Source: Bathymodiolus brooksi (taxonomy: Eukaryota > Mollusca > Bivalvia > Mytilida > Modiolidae). From it: a stretch of DNA of 64,000 nt. How positions within the stretch are numbered: position 1 is the stretch's first letter; every line of letters begins with the position of its first letter. Of the stretch, positions 1 through 11,059 are shown one piece after another. The stretch covers positions 29,130,186 to 29,194,185 of the forward strand of contig OY804585.1 in assembly GCA_963680875.1 (NCBI GenBank), read 5' to 3'. Under the pieces are notes generated by a model. It ran no database searches. It was not told where the DNA came from and was given only the letters and a program-made list of their open reading frames with translations. Position numbers and translations under genes: made by a program.

Positions 1-23
1 TTAATATAAATATCATCTATATG

Positions 24-266
24 TTCGTATGGTAGTTGGATTTACAACTACGTATGCAATCAGTGCCTATCACCACTAAAGCGGTGACGGTGATTTCGAA
101 TCTGGCTCGCAGCGAGGTGTGCTCGATACAACATTATGTGATAAAGTTTGTCAGGGACTTGCGGCAGATCGGCGGTTTTCTCCGGGAACTCTGGTTTCCT
201 CCACCAATAAAACTGATCGTCACGATATACCTGAAATATTGTTGACAGTGACGTTAAGCGCCATAA
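24..266 (+). mobile_element. tRNA-derived SINE, near full length
   Basis: This is one of about sixteen copies in the window of one SINE family. The 5' head carries an RNA polymerase III A-box-like TGGTAGTTGGA and, about 50 nt on, a B-box-like stretch (TTCGAATC). The body contains GTGATAAAGTTTGTCAG, and the conserved 3' block runs from GGTTTCCTCCACCAATAAAA to GGCGTTAAACACCAT in the better copies. Structure resembles the molluscan V-SINE/RUDI-type elements; that family name is from memory and unverified. This copy ends directly in a cytosine tract. Confidence 0.7.
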
Positions 267-295
267 CCCCCCCCCCCCCCCCCCCCCCACCCCCC
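267..295. repeat. Poly-C tract at SINE 3' end
   Basis: Twenty-two cytosines, one A, then six more cytosines follow directly on the SINE tail (ACCATAA). Most other copies end in short ATAACC or ATAATC repeats, so the C-run looks like expansion of the simple tail. Confidence 0.9.
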
Positions 296-378
296 ATTTT
301 GGTATCTACTTACAGTAGAATAGTTAGCACATTCTGATTCCAAGCGAAGACTTTCATTCTTCTTTCTCTTTTATGTAG

Positions 379-412
379 CTTGCTCAGCAAAGAACCAACA
401 AAACCTTTCCAG
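379..412 (+). CDS. Possible 34-nt penultimate exon of the EMC10 gene
   Basis: A pyrimidine-rich stretch ending in TTTTATGTAG precedes this segment, and it ends CCAG followed by GTTTGT, a good donor. Read so that the next exon (896) stays in phase 0, it encodes LLSKEPTKPFQ. The match to the EMC10 segment expected before the last transmembrane helix is weak, so this could be a chance acceptor-donor pair. Only an RNA read spanning 412 to 896 would settle it. Confidence 0.25.
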
Positions 413-578
413 GTTTGTTCTTTGACAAAGGAGCAAAGGCAAATATTAATAAATTGTTTGGAAGAAGTTTGGTATCGTGCAATCAGATAGCTGTGCTTGT
501 TTGTACGTCCGTAGACAAAGGCTTCTCCAGACCATTATTTACCGGTATATGCATTTCTGTCAAACATGTTTTTGCTTT

Positions 579-809
579 GTTTAGCGTCACTTTTAACAAT
601 ATTATAGTTTTATTGGTAGTGGAAAAAGAAGTATCCGGAGAAAACCCCTGACCTTCCGCAAGTCACTGACAAACTTGATCGCATAATGTTGTATTGAGTA
701 CACCTTTCCATGAGCGAGTTATAGAACTCACAACTTTAGTGGTGATGGGCACTGACTGCATAGGTATTTGTAAATCTAACTACCATACAATCAAGACCAC
801 GACGGCCTC
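579..809 (-). mobile_element. SINE copy in the EMC10 intron
   Basis: Reverse-strand copy of the SINE at 24-266. The 3' block (AACGCCACTTTCAACAATAT type) is at the low-coordinate end and diverged; the head ends with GACCACGACGGCCTC at about 795-809. It lies 87 bases before the EMC10 terminal exon, so if the gene call is right it is intronic and antisense. Confidence 0.65.
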
Positions 810-895
810 TAGTCACAAGTCGACAGCAATGCTTTCGTGGAATATTAACAGTTTTAATAACTCATGGTACATGTATTTTCTTGTTTTTTTTCCAG

Positions 896-976
896 TGGAT
901 GTATATAGTACCATTTGTACTCGTAATGATGCTAGCTGGTAATTCTGATCCTAATGCAGGAGGTGGAGGACGATAA
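896..976 (+). CDS. emc10: EMC10 terminal coding exon (ER membrane complex subunit 10)
   Basis: The exon follows a strong acceptor: a T-run ending TTTTTTTTCCAG at 884-895. It opens in phase 0 with TGG and reads WMYIVPFVLVMMLAGNSDP, then NAGGGGR and a TAA stop (974-976). A terminal transmembrane helix starting WMYI-P and ending in a short lumenal or cytosolic tail rich in glycine is what I recall for the membrane isoform of EMC10, whose tail is also a poly-Gly stretch. EMC10 is a subunit of the ER membrane protein complex, which inserts tail-anchored and multipass proteins. Only these 26 codons are visible; the upstream exons lie outside the window, apart from a doubtful one at 379-412. The identification rests on a short match and is moderately secure. 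Confidence 0.6.
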   Translation, partial: WMYIVPFVLVMMLAGNSDPNAGGGGR

Positions 977-1560
977 CGTCTACCAAGTCAAGAAATTTCA
1001 TATAATGTCATTGAAGCAGCCTCGAATCAGGAAAACACATATACAACCTTTATTGTGAGCAATGATACGGTCGGAGAAATATATTTGTCAGTGTCAGAGT
1101 GTATTTGGTAAATGCATGGAGAGGGAAAATGTCTATTAAAATAAAATGAAGATGATGCTGTATATTTAAGAACAATTGTGTTATATAATTTCTATTCCAT
1201 AAAAGTAAAGTAAAATCTACCTATCATTAATTTGTTCTTTTGTCCTTGTGTGGGCCCATACAACTACTCTAACCCTGCCACGTTTTATTGAAGGGGCTGT
1301 ACGAAGCCAGTGTTTTGTACATGCATGTTAAGGATATCAATGTTGTCCCTTTCTACATTTTTTTTTTATTACATTTAGGAATTGCTCTGAGAGTGTGGTA
1401 TTTTTTGTTTATCATATTTTGGACTTGTATGAGTACATGTATTATGTAATAGTCAAGTAATGTTTTAATTATTGCTAAATATCAAATCATATAGAATACA
1501 AGCTGTTGTCATGTATATCGTCGATTTATCTGAAATAAATGTTTTTGTTGTGTAATTGAG
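977..1560 (+). other. Probable 3' UTR of EMC10
   Basis: After the stop there is no long ORF. Two AATAAA signals occur, at 1140-1145 and 1534-1539; the second is followed by a GT-rich stretch (TGTTTTTGTTGTG), the better context for cleavage. A dispersed repeat (1245-1425) would lie in the longer UTR. Confidence 0.4.
1245..1425 (+). repeat. Dispersed repeat family G (CCCGCCAC type)
   Basis: Shares an ordered set of blocks with 8815-9010 and 59108-59250: TTAACCCCGCCACTTTTA, then GTGCCTGTACCAAGCCAG, then CTCTTTCTAC, then a GGAACTGTTCCGACAGTG-like block before a T-run. Here the blocks are AACCCTGCCACGTTTTATTG, GCTGTACGAAGCCAG and GAATTGCTCTGAGAGTGTGG. No coding capacity is seen; class unknown. 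Confidence 0.55.
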
Positions 1561-1998
1561 GTTTTCAATACATTTGAAACTTTGCATTTTCATTACAATC
1601 CTATGGTAAATATAACACACTCTTTGATCAGTTATTACATTTTTACTTTGATCTCGCTGAGTAATATTGTCAGTATCAAACGAACTGAATATGAAACTGA
1701 AAATTCTCAGTCAGTAAAACGTCAAACTTATAATAACTTTACGGATAAAAACAATAACGTTTTGAAGATCTCGATATACATTATCTCTAGTATCACAGTT
1801 CATCCCATTGGACTCGCTGTGATACCTGTGATAATGTCTGTCTCATCATACACAACGGACGTTATTCTATAGTTAACATACGACAACTCAATCTAACGTT
1901 TCGTGCAGGTTAACGTTATTATTATCTAAGGATTTTTATTTACAGTCTGAAACAGATTATGATCTCATTTCATTCTACAAAGTCTATGGTTATCATTA
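1561..1998. other. No recognised feature
   Basis: AT-rich sequence. A 96-codon ORF (1582-1872, +) is not recognised. A short hairpin lies within 1791-1826 (TATCACAG and CTGTGATA). Confidence 0.4.
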
Positions 1999-2170
1999 TG
2001 GTGTTTAACGCCACTTTCAACAATATTTAGTTTTATTTGTGGAGGAAACCGAAGTACCAAGAGAAAACCACTGGCCTACCGCAAGTCACTGACAAACTTT
2101 ATCACATAATGTTGTATTGTGTACACTTTGCCATGAGCGAGATGCGAAGTCACAACATTAGTGGTAATAT
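1999..2170 (-). mobile_element. SINE copy, head-truncated
   Basis: Begins with the reverse of the conserved 3' block (GGTGTTTAACGCCACTTTCA) and runs through GTCACTGACAAACTTTATCA to the B-box region (GCGAAGTCACAACATTAG), where it is lost. The A-box part is missing. Confidence 0.65.
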
Positions 2171-2966
2171 ACCTACAAAGCGTAAAAAGTATAGTTGCAT
2201 CATCTTGAAAGAATCCATTGTCATCTTAATTATCTATTATCGAAACCAGACGATTCTGGTATTTTATTATACTATAACAACCCCATTGGTTAAAAACAAT
2301 GTAAACAATGAAAGACTGACCAATGGTATAACTCCAAATCATATTTAAGGAGAAGTAAATCGCATACAATTCATTAATTTAATGTATTTTCTTTCATGTC
2401 ATGTGTTTAAGTAATTTAGTAGTTTTTTTGTATAATGTTTCCAAGCTTAGTTGTTCCAATATATAAAAACTTTTTTATTCAGTAATTGAATTTAGTTGAT
2501 ATTAGAATTGCTTCATTAAGCAGAACATTTTTTATATCACACATGGCAAAATTATGCTAAAACATTCCCTAAGCCTAACTGGAAAAATTATCAATTTTAA
2601 AAACTTTAAAATCTATTTATTTTAAAATTGTATTATAGACCTGTTTAATGATTAAAATGATTCCAAACTCAATTTGTTTTATGTTCTGCTATATAGTTTT
2701 ATCCATGAAATTCTGAACAATGACAACGATGCTAGACAGACTCTTTCATTATAAGGGTTTGTTCAAATAGTTTCTTTTTTGACATTTAAAAATTCCAAGA
2801 TGGTTGTTGACTAAGTAACCTGTCCGTTTGTAGTTAAACATTGTTATGTCCTGATATGAATATAGGTTTCTTTCAAGAAATCTGTGTAAGAATTATTTGT
2901 TATGTTTCCTTGTGGAGAGAGTGATCGGACTTAACCTTGTTTTGCGGTTATTGTCTGTCATGTTGG
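2171..2966. other. No recognised feature
   Basis: AT-rich, many homopolymer runs, no long ORF and no match to the window's repeat families. Confidence 0.5.
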
Positions 2967-3145
2967 TTGAACACAATGGCCAAAGGAAAAAGACAAAGGG
3001 ACAAAAACGATCTACAAAACATTACACAGAAAACAAAAGATCGAGCAACAGGGTGTTCCGAAAGGGTAAGCAGTTCCTGCACCACTAGTGGCACCTGTCG
3101 TGTTACTCTTGTTACGAACCCGTTGATAAGTCATTAATGAGGAAA
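2967..3145 (-). repeat. Dispersed repeat family D
   Basis: Reverse-strand copy of a family seen about twenty times here. Landmarks in order are ACACAATGGCCAAAGGAAAA, ACGATCTACAAAACATTACA, ACAGAAAACAAAAGATCGAG, then GGGTAAGCAGTTCCTGCACC and CGTGTTACTCTTG. On the other strand this reads as a T-rich block ending with TTGGCCATTGTGTTGTCTGT. No ORF or Pol III box is seen. Class unknown. Confidence 0.6.
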
Positions 3146-4039
3146 GGTCCGGATTAGGACACACGGACCATATCCGTGGTCGTGTGTAACACAGATACTA
3201 AGATACACATGTTTATGTTTTATGATAGTGATAGATTGATTGGTGTTTAACGTCAAATGAGCAGTATTTTAGCTATATCCTGAAGGAAAACAACCAATGA
3301 GACGTGTAGGTGAAAGGGTTTTACTGGGAAATTTAATCAGATACATGTTTGTTTTATGCTTAGGCGAGTTTTATGCATTGCTAGTCTTTTCTACGGTTTA
3401 TCCAATTAATGGCTCTTTGTTTGTAGACTGCCATAGATTCTGTAGTTTTTACATTTCTTCAAAACAAATAGTTCAAATGAAAGGCGTGTGTCAAAGAAAT
3501 GATCTTTCTGAAAAGGTCAAAATTATGCCTTGTAACGATCCACCACAAACCACTCTTTAAAAACTGTTGCAAATAAGTGAGTGATTGTTGTTTAATTTTC
3601 AGCTATATCATGTCGAGAACAAGTTAATTTTCAACCAGTTGATACTGAGGTCCGCTTTGTACTAAACCAACACGCTTAGTTGGATTTTTATGTTGGAAAT
3701 AAAGATGTGTCTTTTAGTGGAAGGAGGGTGCACATGCATATAGGATGGGGAAATGTTGTCACGCATTTGGACATCAACGGCAATGGGAGAAGACTTCATA
3801 AGTTGGCAAAACTTGTGTACTACTGGTATCCCTTTTGTTGATTTAACAAATAAAATCATCATAAACTAACGGCAATTCCTAGCAAACTTGCTTGTGTTGT
3901 ATTTTTCATGTTTATCCCCCATCCTTTGTAACGTATTTGTTTTAGCCTACTCTTTCGTCCGGAATGTGCATTGTAGCAAAGAAACTAGGATATATGTCTC
4001 TGTACCCCAGGCTTCATCGATGAGTGGCAATGACAAAAG
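3146..4039. other. No recognised feature
   Basis: Contains unassigned ORFs (87 codons at 3297-3560 +, 66 codons at 3662-3862 -). A short SINE-tail-like stretch (GGTGTTTAACGTCAAATGAG) is at about 3242. Confidence 0.4.
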
Positions 4040-4180
4040 AAGGATTAAGATATTTAAGTGGTAATCAATGACAGTAAACCAAAGAACAGACGTTGCAAAC
4101 ACCAAGAGAAAAAAAAAGACCAAGAAGACAAATTCACATGGTCCACAAAATACTACACAGAAAACTAAAGATTGAGCAAC
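4040..4180 (-). repeat. Dispersed repeat family D/E, diverged
   Basis: Contains ACACAGAAAACTAAAGATTG and AGCAACACGAAATGG, the middle part of families D and E, preceded by purine-rich GAGAAAAAAAAAGACC. Confidence 0.45.
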
Positions 4181-4574
4181 ACGAAATGGAATTCTACAGC
4201 CAACATATATCATGATATATAACGTAAAATATCGCTAATAACACTGATGAATAAAGATATTTATGATGTTACGTGATAATTTCTTACTTCGTAACATATA
4301 CTGATAACTTTATTTTGATAAACAAAAGACTTTTGTCCTCTACAAATGACCCTGCATCAATTGAACTTAATGTTGAGAGGTTTATGTTGTATACGAGAAT
4401 TGATAACACTTGGTACTAGGCGGATAAAGTAATAAATCTCTAATAATTCCGTTATGACACACACCATATGTCGTAATAAATATAGAAAATTCATTTAATC
4501 AATGTTATGGTACTGTTTGTTCTGGTATCGGTATAAGGAAGAACAAGAGGCTTATAAGAGTTTTTAGGTTGCTA
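4181..4574. other. No recognised feature
   Basis: AT-rich sequence without long ORFs or repeat matches. Confidence 0.4.
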
Positions 4575-4660
4575 TACAGTCGAATCTCGAGTAGAAGTCG
4601 AACGGACCGATCTTAATGCGAAATAGCGGTGTATTCGAGTTAAACAGAATAATTAAAAAG
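4575..4660 (+). repeat. Candidate pogo/Tc1-mariner-type inverted-terminal end
   Basis: Starts ACAGTCGAATCTCGAGTAGA and repeats the motif inverted as GTATTCGAGTTAAACAG about 55 bases on. Such CAGTNGAA-TCTCG ends are typical of Tigger/pogo elements. No transposase lies nearby, so this would be a solo end; the call is tentative. Confidence 0.35.
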
Positions 4661-4814
4661 CTACTACGACCGGAACTATTTTTACTTTGAGATATCAAAT
4701 AAAAACAACTTGTTTGAAGTCCGACTATAGCTAAATTTGACTCGAGGGGATTATGTTCAACGAAAGATTTCTTTGTAATCAGAATTACATGTAATTACAA
4801 AATGTATATGATTT

Positions 4815-5080
4815 TCTTGAAACGCCTCGTGCGCACTAAATTAGATATCTATGTTTTCATTACTATCACTGGATCGATACCTCTGATGGCGGACCATTCG
4901 TCCTCGAGTGTATTATCTACCCAGTAGTCAGTGCGTCGACACTGGCATGGTTTGTTATATATATTTATGTTTGAAATTTATAGTTTGATTTATTAAACCA
5001 AATGCAAATCACCCCCGGGCATACGCAACCTTAACCGAATTTGGTTCTCCTGTTTAGACCTTTTGGTTAATTGGACAAAA
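4815..5080 (+). mobile_element. Hammerhead-type retroelement fragment, 5' box lost
   Basis: Begins inside the hammerhead-like motif (GAAAC at 4819-4823, then GCCTCGTGCGCACTAAATT) and continues with the element body: TCACTGGATCGATACC, CCATTCGTCCTCGAGTGTAT, CCCAGTAGTCAGTGCGTCGA. The same order of blocks follows a hammerhead motif in abundant mussel repeats I recall. The CUGANGA box is missing, so this copy is not catalytic. Confidence 0.5.
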
Positions 5081-5266
5081 CAACGCCGGGATTGTGACTA
5101 TTATAACCGGTACGTTTACATATTCGTGGTCATCTGTGAGAGACAACTCAAGATATGCAAAATATCAACAGAGAAACAGATAATCAGAAAGATATAAATG
5201 AAGAAAATATCGATCAACACAAACGTCTACAGAACGGCCAGTAATACCAGGCGATTCGAAAGTGTT

Positions 5267-5336
5267 AGTACCTCTTGTTCCGTACATGAAGCCAGTCATG
5301 TAGTACCTCTTGTTCCGTACATGAAGCCAGTCATGT
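5267..5336. repeat. Two-copy 35-bp direct repeat
   Basis: AGTACCTCTTGTTCCGTACA is repeated exactly 35 bases apart, each time followed by TGAAGCCAGTCATGTA. Confidence 0.9.
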
Positions 5337-5424
5337 ATAAAGATGCAACATCATCTCATGTACACATTTTAATCTGCCCGATGTTTTTTTTTATTGTAAA
5401 CTTTTTTTCTTGTCATGAATACAT

Positions 5425-5680
5425 GTTAGAGAAAATCGAAGGTGCAATCAAGAATGAACAATCCCGAGACACAGAATACATTGAATACAAAGCACAGAAC
5501 GAAGATAAAGATTAAAAAAAGAAAAAGAAAAAACAACACAGAAAACTAAAAAGATGAACAACATTGGCCCCACAAGAAAAACTGGGGGGTGAACCCAGGT
5601 GCTCGAGAAGTTATGCAGTTCCTGTTTCTTACAAGACACCCACTGTGTTACTCATAGTCAAGGTCTGTAAAACTCTGTTC
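5425..5680 (-). repeat. Dispersed repeat family E
   Basis: Family E starts with GTTAGAGAAAATCGAAGGTG, then GCAATCAAGAATGAACAATC, and shares its second half with family D (ACAGAAAACTAAAAAGATGA; GGTGAACCCAGGTGCTCGAG; ACTGTGTTACTCAT). It appears repeatedly downstream and is the seed of several tandem arrays. Confidence 0.6.
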
Positions 5681-6358
5681 GAACTTAGGGGAAAGAAAAA
5701 ATCTAAGCAAAGGAAAATAATGTAGCGTAAATACTAATGTACTCTATGTTTTGTCTTAACAAAATATAAAATAATATAAGATAAAATGATTACTTTATCA
5801 AACATTAAAAAGCTCATTAATCATCTCTATAACAAACATGTTTGTATCTGTAGGTGTACCGGGATGCTCTTACAATATACATCAAAAGGTAAAAGATATC
5901 TAGATCTTACATCAAGATACTGAGAGGATTTCCGCCATTTTATAGCATTGCTAGACAAATAATTGCATCACTGAATCATAAATTGATATTGAAAATATGA
6001 AAAACAACAAAGCAAAAACAAAGAAAGAAAACAACACAACATCCACTTCCTTTCATCATTTTCAGTAAGTTGACAACATGCAATTGCATGCGGAAAGTGT
6101 TGAACATTGGTTAAATAAAAATGTCATTTTTAGCGAAGATGTAAGTATATATATATTGTCAGATACAGAACATCACACTGCACCTACATAGAACTACATT
6201 ATAAATGATCATTTTATCATTTGTATTTTATATTATATATATTATTTAATGTTTAAATAATGCTTGAGGCCATTTTTAATAGAACTAATATTATACACAT
6301 GCCGACTTCTGTGTCACGAAGATTCAAATATAATGTTCAAGATTATAGAAGACTTTGA
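5681..6358. other. No recognised feature
   Basis: AT-rich (ATATAT runs near 6150 and 6230); no ORF of note. Confidence 0.5.
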
Positions 6359-8540
6359 AGATACCAATGGGGTAATCAGAATTCGTAAATCGATGAACAG
6401 ACAACACAATGGCCACAAGATACCAATGGGGTAATCAGAATCCGTAAATCGACGAACAGACAACACAATGGCCACAAGATACCAATGGGGTAATCAGAAT
6501 CCGTAAATCGACGAACAGACAACACAATGGCCACAAGATACCAATGGGGTAATCAGAATCCGTAAATCGACGAACAGACAACACAATGGCCACAAGATAC
6601 CAATGGGGTAATCAGAATCCGTAAATCGACGAACAGACAACACAATGGCCACAAGATACCAATGGGGTAATCAGAATCCGTAAATCGACGAACAGACAAC
6701 ACAATGGCCACAAGATACCAATGGGGTAATCAGAATCCTTAAATCGACGAACAGACAACACAATGGCCACAAGATACCAATGGGGTAATCAGAATCCGTA
6801 AATCGACGAACAGACAACACAATGGCCACAAGATACCAATGGGGTAATCAGAATCCGTAAATCGACGAACAGACAACACAATGGCCACAAGATACCAATG
6901 GGGTAATCAGAATCCGTAAATCGACGAACAGACAACACAATGGCCACAAGATACCAATGGGGTAATCAGAATCCGTAAATCGACGAACAGACAACACAAT
7001 GGCCACAAGATACCAATGGGGTAATCAGAATCCGTAAATCGACGAACAGACAGCACAATGGCCACAAGATACCAATGGGGTAATCAGAATCCGTAAATCG
7101 ACGAACAGACAACACAATGGCCACAAGATACCAATGGGGTAATCAGAATCCGTAAATCGACGAACAGACAACACAATGGCCACAAGATACCAATGGGGTA
7201 ATCAGAATCCGTAAATCGACGAACAGACAACACAATGGCCACAAGATACCAATGGGGTAATCAGAATCCGTAAATCGACGAACAGACAACACAATGGCCA
7301 CAAGATACCAATGGGGTAATCAGAATCCGTAAATCGACGAACAGACAACACAATGGCCACAAGATACCAATGGGGTAATCAGAATCCGTAAATCGACGAA
7401 CAGACAACACAATGGCCACAAGATACCAATGGGGTAATCAGAATCCGTAAATCGACGAACAGACAACACAATGGCCACAAGATACCAATGGGGTAATCAG
7501 AATCCGTAAATCGACGAACAGACAACACAATGGCCACAAGATACCAATGGGGTAATCAGAATCCGTAAATCGACGAACAGACAACACAATGGCCACAAGA
7601 TACCAATGGGGTAATCAGAATCCGTAAATCGACGAACAGACAACACAATGGCCACAAGATACCAATGGGGTAATCAGAATCCGTAAATCGACGAACAGAC
7701 AACACAATGGCCACAAGATACCAATGGGGTAATCAGAATCCGTAAATCGACGAACAGACAACACAATGGCCACAAGATACCAATGGGGTAATCAGAATCC
7801 GTAAATCGACGAACAGACAACACAATGGCCACAAGATACCAATGGGGTACTCAGAATCCGTAAATCGACGAACAGACAACACAATGGCCACAAGATACCA
7901 ATGGGGTAATCAGAATCCGTAAATCGACGAACAGACAACACAATGGCCACAAGATACCAATGGGGTAATCAGAATCCGTAAATCGACGAACAGACAACAC
8001 AATGGCCACAAGATACCAATGGGGTAATCAGAATCCGTAAATCGATGAACAGACAGCACAATGGCCACAAGATACCAATGGGGTAATCAGAATCCGTAAA
8101 TCGACGAACAGACAACACAATGGCCACAAGATACCAATGGGGTAATCAGAATCCGTAAATCGACGAACAGACAACACAATGGCCACAAGATACCAATGGG
8201 GTAATCAGAATCCGTAAATCGACGAACAGACAACACAATGGCCACAAGATACCAATGGGGTAATCAGAATCCGTAAATCGATGAACAGACAACACAATGG
8301 CCACAAGATACCAATGGGGTAATCAGAATCCGTAAATCGACGAACAGACAACACAATGGCCACAAGATACCAATGGGGTAATCAGAATCCGTAAATCGAC
8401 GAACAGACAACACAATGGCCACAAGATACCAATGGGGTAATCAGAATCCGTAAATCGATGAACAGACAACACAATGGCCACAAGATACCAATGGGGTAAT
8501 CAGAATCCGTAAATCGATGAACAGACAACACAATGGCCAA
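6359..8540. repeat. 59-bp satellite array, about 37 copies
   Basis: The unit starts AGATACCAATGGGGTAATCA, continues GAATCCGTAAATCGACGAAC and ends AGACAACACAATGGCCACA. Spacing between successive ACCAATGGGG blocks is 59 throughout, so 2182 bases is 37 units. Units are nearly identical; most differences are single bases (TCGATG for TCGACG in the first unit and several late ones, GACAGC for GACAAC twice). The unit is a segment of dispersed family D, whose remainder follows at 8541. Confidence 0.95.
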
Positions 8541-8700
8541 AAGTAAAAGGACAAAAAGGAAAAACAACGATTTGCAAAAGATACACATAAAACTAAAGAC
8601 CGATTAACACGAACACCACGGGGGTGAGCTCAGGTGCTCCGGAAGGGTAAGCAGTTCCTGCTCCACTAGTGACACCCGTGTGTTAATCTAGGTACAAACC
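8541..8700 (-). repeat. Family D remainder flanking the satellite
   Basis: Directly continues the last unit: AGTAAAAGGACAAAAAGG, ACAACGATTTGCAAAAGATA, GGGTAAGCAGTTCCTGCTCC, CACCCGTGTGTTAATC. It shows the array grew inside one D copy. Confidence 0.7.
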
Positions 8701-8814
8701 CGAAGATAAATCATATAGCGTTCTTTATAATAATGCTGTTCCCCCGGTAATATGCGAGTGTTGGCATTTTTCTCGCATGTGGAAAACACTTGCATGATAT
8801 CATCGTTTCACTAA

Positions 8815-9010
8815 GAGAGGAGGTTTGTGCCCATTAAACTAGTTTAACCCCGCCACTTTTAGTGAAGTGCCCGTACCAAGCCAGAAAGTGAGCGATCATG
8901 TATTTGTGTAAGGGGTATATAATATCGATTTGACCTCTTTCTACGATTTTTCTATTGGATTTGGAACTGTTCCGACAGTGTTGTATTTTTTTGGTTTATT
9001 GCATCTATAA
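8815..9010 (+). repeat. Dispersed repeat family G, best copy
   Basis: Contains AGTTTAACCCCGCCACTTTT, AGTGCCCGTACCAAGCCAG, TTGACCTCTTTCTACGATTT and GGAACTGTTCCGACAGTG in the family order. The last block is the motif amplified at 9104-9433. Confidence 0.6.
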
Positions 9011-9103
9011 TGGTACATGGTTTTTGTTAGAACAAATATATATATAATAATAAACGCAATATATTTTTTAATATACAGTGCATGCAACATCTCTACCAGA
9101 TTT

Positions 9104-9433
9104 GATTTTAGAACTGTTCCGACAGTGGTAGATTTTGATTTTAGAACTGTTCCGACAGTGGTATATTTTGATCTTAGAACTGTTCCGACAGTGGTAGAAT
9201 TTGATTTTAGAACTGTTTCGACAGTGGTAGATTTTGATTTTAGAACTGTTCCGACAGTGGTAGATTTTGATTTTAGAACTGTTCCGACAGTGGTAGATTT
9301 TGATTTTAGAACTGTTCCGACAGTGGTAGATTTTGATTTTAGAACTGTTCCGACAGTGGTAAATTTTGATTTTAGAACTGTTCCGACAGTGGTAAATTTT
9401 GATTTTAGAACTGTTCCGACAGTGGTAGAATTT
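9104..9433. repeat. 33-bp minisatellite, 10 copies
   Basis: The unit is GATTTTAGAACTGTTCCGAC followed by AGTGGTAGATTTT. Because 33 is a multiple of three, both strands stay open (FDFRTVPTVVD repeats on +, KIKIYHCRNSS on -); these are artefacts of period, not proteins. The unit derives from the 3' motif of family G just upstream. Confidence 0.95.
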
Positions 9434-9675
9434 GTTTTTCATTTCATCATAAGATTTAGAATGTTAATTACGTGGTTTGTATTAGATACTTTGATATTTT
9501 TGAAACTTTATTACTTTGTGTTGGGTAATTTATGATAAGCTTGTTGCACAATATGAACAATATGCCAGTTATATCCTGGCAGTCATCTTTTAGGTCCCTT
9601 TTTGTGGTAATTAAATATACGGTTACAATGCATCATCTATATGTCGAAAAGTGCAACTAAGGGATCGAATTTAAA

Positions 9676-9873
9676 TCAGTGCCTATCACCACTAAAGTTG
9701 TGAGTTCGAATCTCGCTCATGGTGCGGTGTACTCGATACAACATTACGTGATAAAATTCGTCACTGACTTGCGGCAGGTCGGTGGTTTTCTCAGGATACT
9801 CCGGTTTCCTCCACCAATAAAACTGACCGCCAAGATATAACTTAAATGTTGAAAGTGGCGGTAAACACTATGA
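9676..9873 (+). mobile_element. SINE copy lacking the A box
   Basis: Starts at AATCAGTGCCTATCACCACT, has an intact B box (GAGTTCGAATCTCGC) and the full 3' block ending GGCGGTAAACACTATGA. Confidence 0.7.
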
Positions 9874-10864
9874 CTGAAATTAAGTTGTGAGCTCAAAGGG
9901 AACCACTACGTATAGAAATAGGCCACAGTGTCTCCGCTGTGAACTAAAACTAATACATAAGCGGCATTCGTTGTTAGTGCGGGACGACTCAAGTACTCAG
10001 CTCGCGTAAATGGGTGCTTTTATTTGGAGAATACCATGCTTGTTTTCAAGTAAAAGACAACTTGCAGTAGATCCTAATGAGAAACCATATTTTAGGAATG
10101 GTCGTTGATGAGATTTTGAAAGTAAAAGGAAATAACTTCCGAAACTATCCCAAATCTGCCCTTAACATTTGTAAACCCAGAAAATATCTTCAACAGATCC
10201 ACATTTTACCTTATGATTTATTATTTGTGCAAATGTTCTGACGTGAATATAGTTAAAATACCGGTCACTTAACTTGACGTTAAACAACAATCAATCAATT
10301 GAAATTATTTTTTGGTAACGTTTTTCAAGAGAAATTGCATAATGTCCGCTTCGTAGTAATATACACACATTCGACAACTAAAGGTGCACAATTTGTACCC
10401 ACTGGAATGCAGTTAATCTGTTATAACATTCACATAAGTTGGTATTTGGAAAGTTCGTTAAACAAATGATCTCAGGGTACTTTGTATTGAATCGGTGTGT
10501 TTTCTGAATGAAATAAGGTGCGTATGTACCTCAAACCTTTCTGACGCAATGCTTTATTTTATGACGAAAAATAAAAACGTAAGGAATAAATTTCCCACAA
10601 AAATATCTTATTGACACGTTTTTACTTTCATCTTCCTCAATCCAATAAATTATTATTTTAACAAGTTACAGTTATCGGGATCGAACAAGAACTTAAAAAT
10701 ACTTCCTGATTACGGATACGTTTTATTACCAAACTCTGAATTAAATAGATCAGTAACACACACAATAAGAAAAGATTTTTGGTTTTATAGATTTTGACGT
10801 TATGTCACTTTTATTAACTTTATTTACTTGTTTCACAACGAATATTTGTAATAAAATGAAAAGC
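9874..10864. other. No recognised feature
   Basis: About 1 kb of AT-rich sequence with no ORF of interest. ACTTGACGTTAAACAACAATC at about 10275 resembles a simple retroelement tail also seen near 37660 and 60840. Confidence 0.4.
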
Positions 10865-11059
10865 AAAAAATACCACTCTGTCGGAACAGTTCAAAAATAC
10901 CACTTTGTCGGAACATTTCAAAAATACCACTTTGTCGGAACAGTTCAAAAATACCACACTGTCGGAACAGTTCAAAAATACCACTCTGTAGGAACAGTTA
11001 AAAAATACCACTCTGTCGGAACAGTTAAAAAATACCACTCTGTCGGAACAGTTCAAAAA
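10865..11059. repeat. 27-bp minisatellite, 7 copies
   Basis: Unit TACCACTCTGTCGGAACAGT plus TCAAAAA. It is the reverse complement of the family G 3' motif (CTGTTCCGACAG...GTGGTA), so it is the same sequence as the 33-bp array at 9104 on the opposite strand with a different period. Confidence 0.95.

Noticed and set aside
6359..8540. CRISPR-like array
   Set aside because: Units are contiguous 59-bp copies without unique spacers, the DNA is eukaryotic, and no cas gene is present.
9017..9535. 172-codon ORF with FDFRTVPTVVD repeats and its 124-codon antisense partner
   Set aside because: Both arise because the 33-bp minisatellite has a period divisible by three and contains no stop; the flanks do not look coding.
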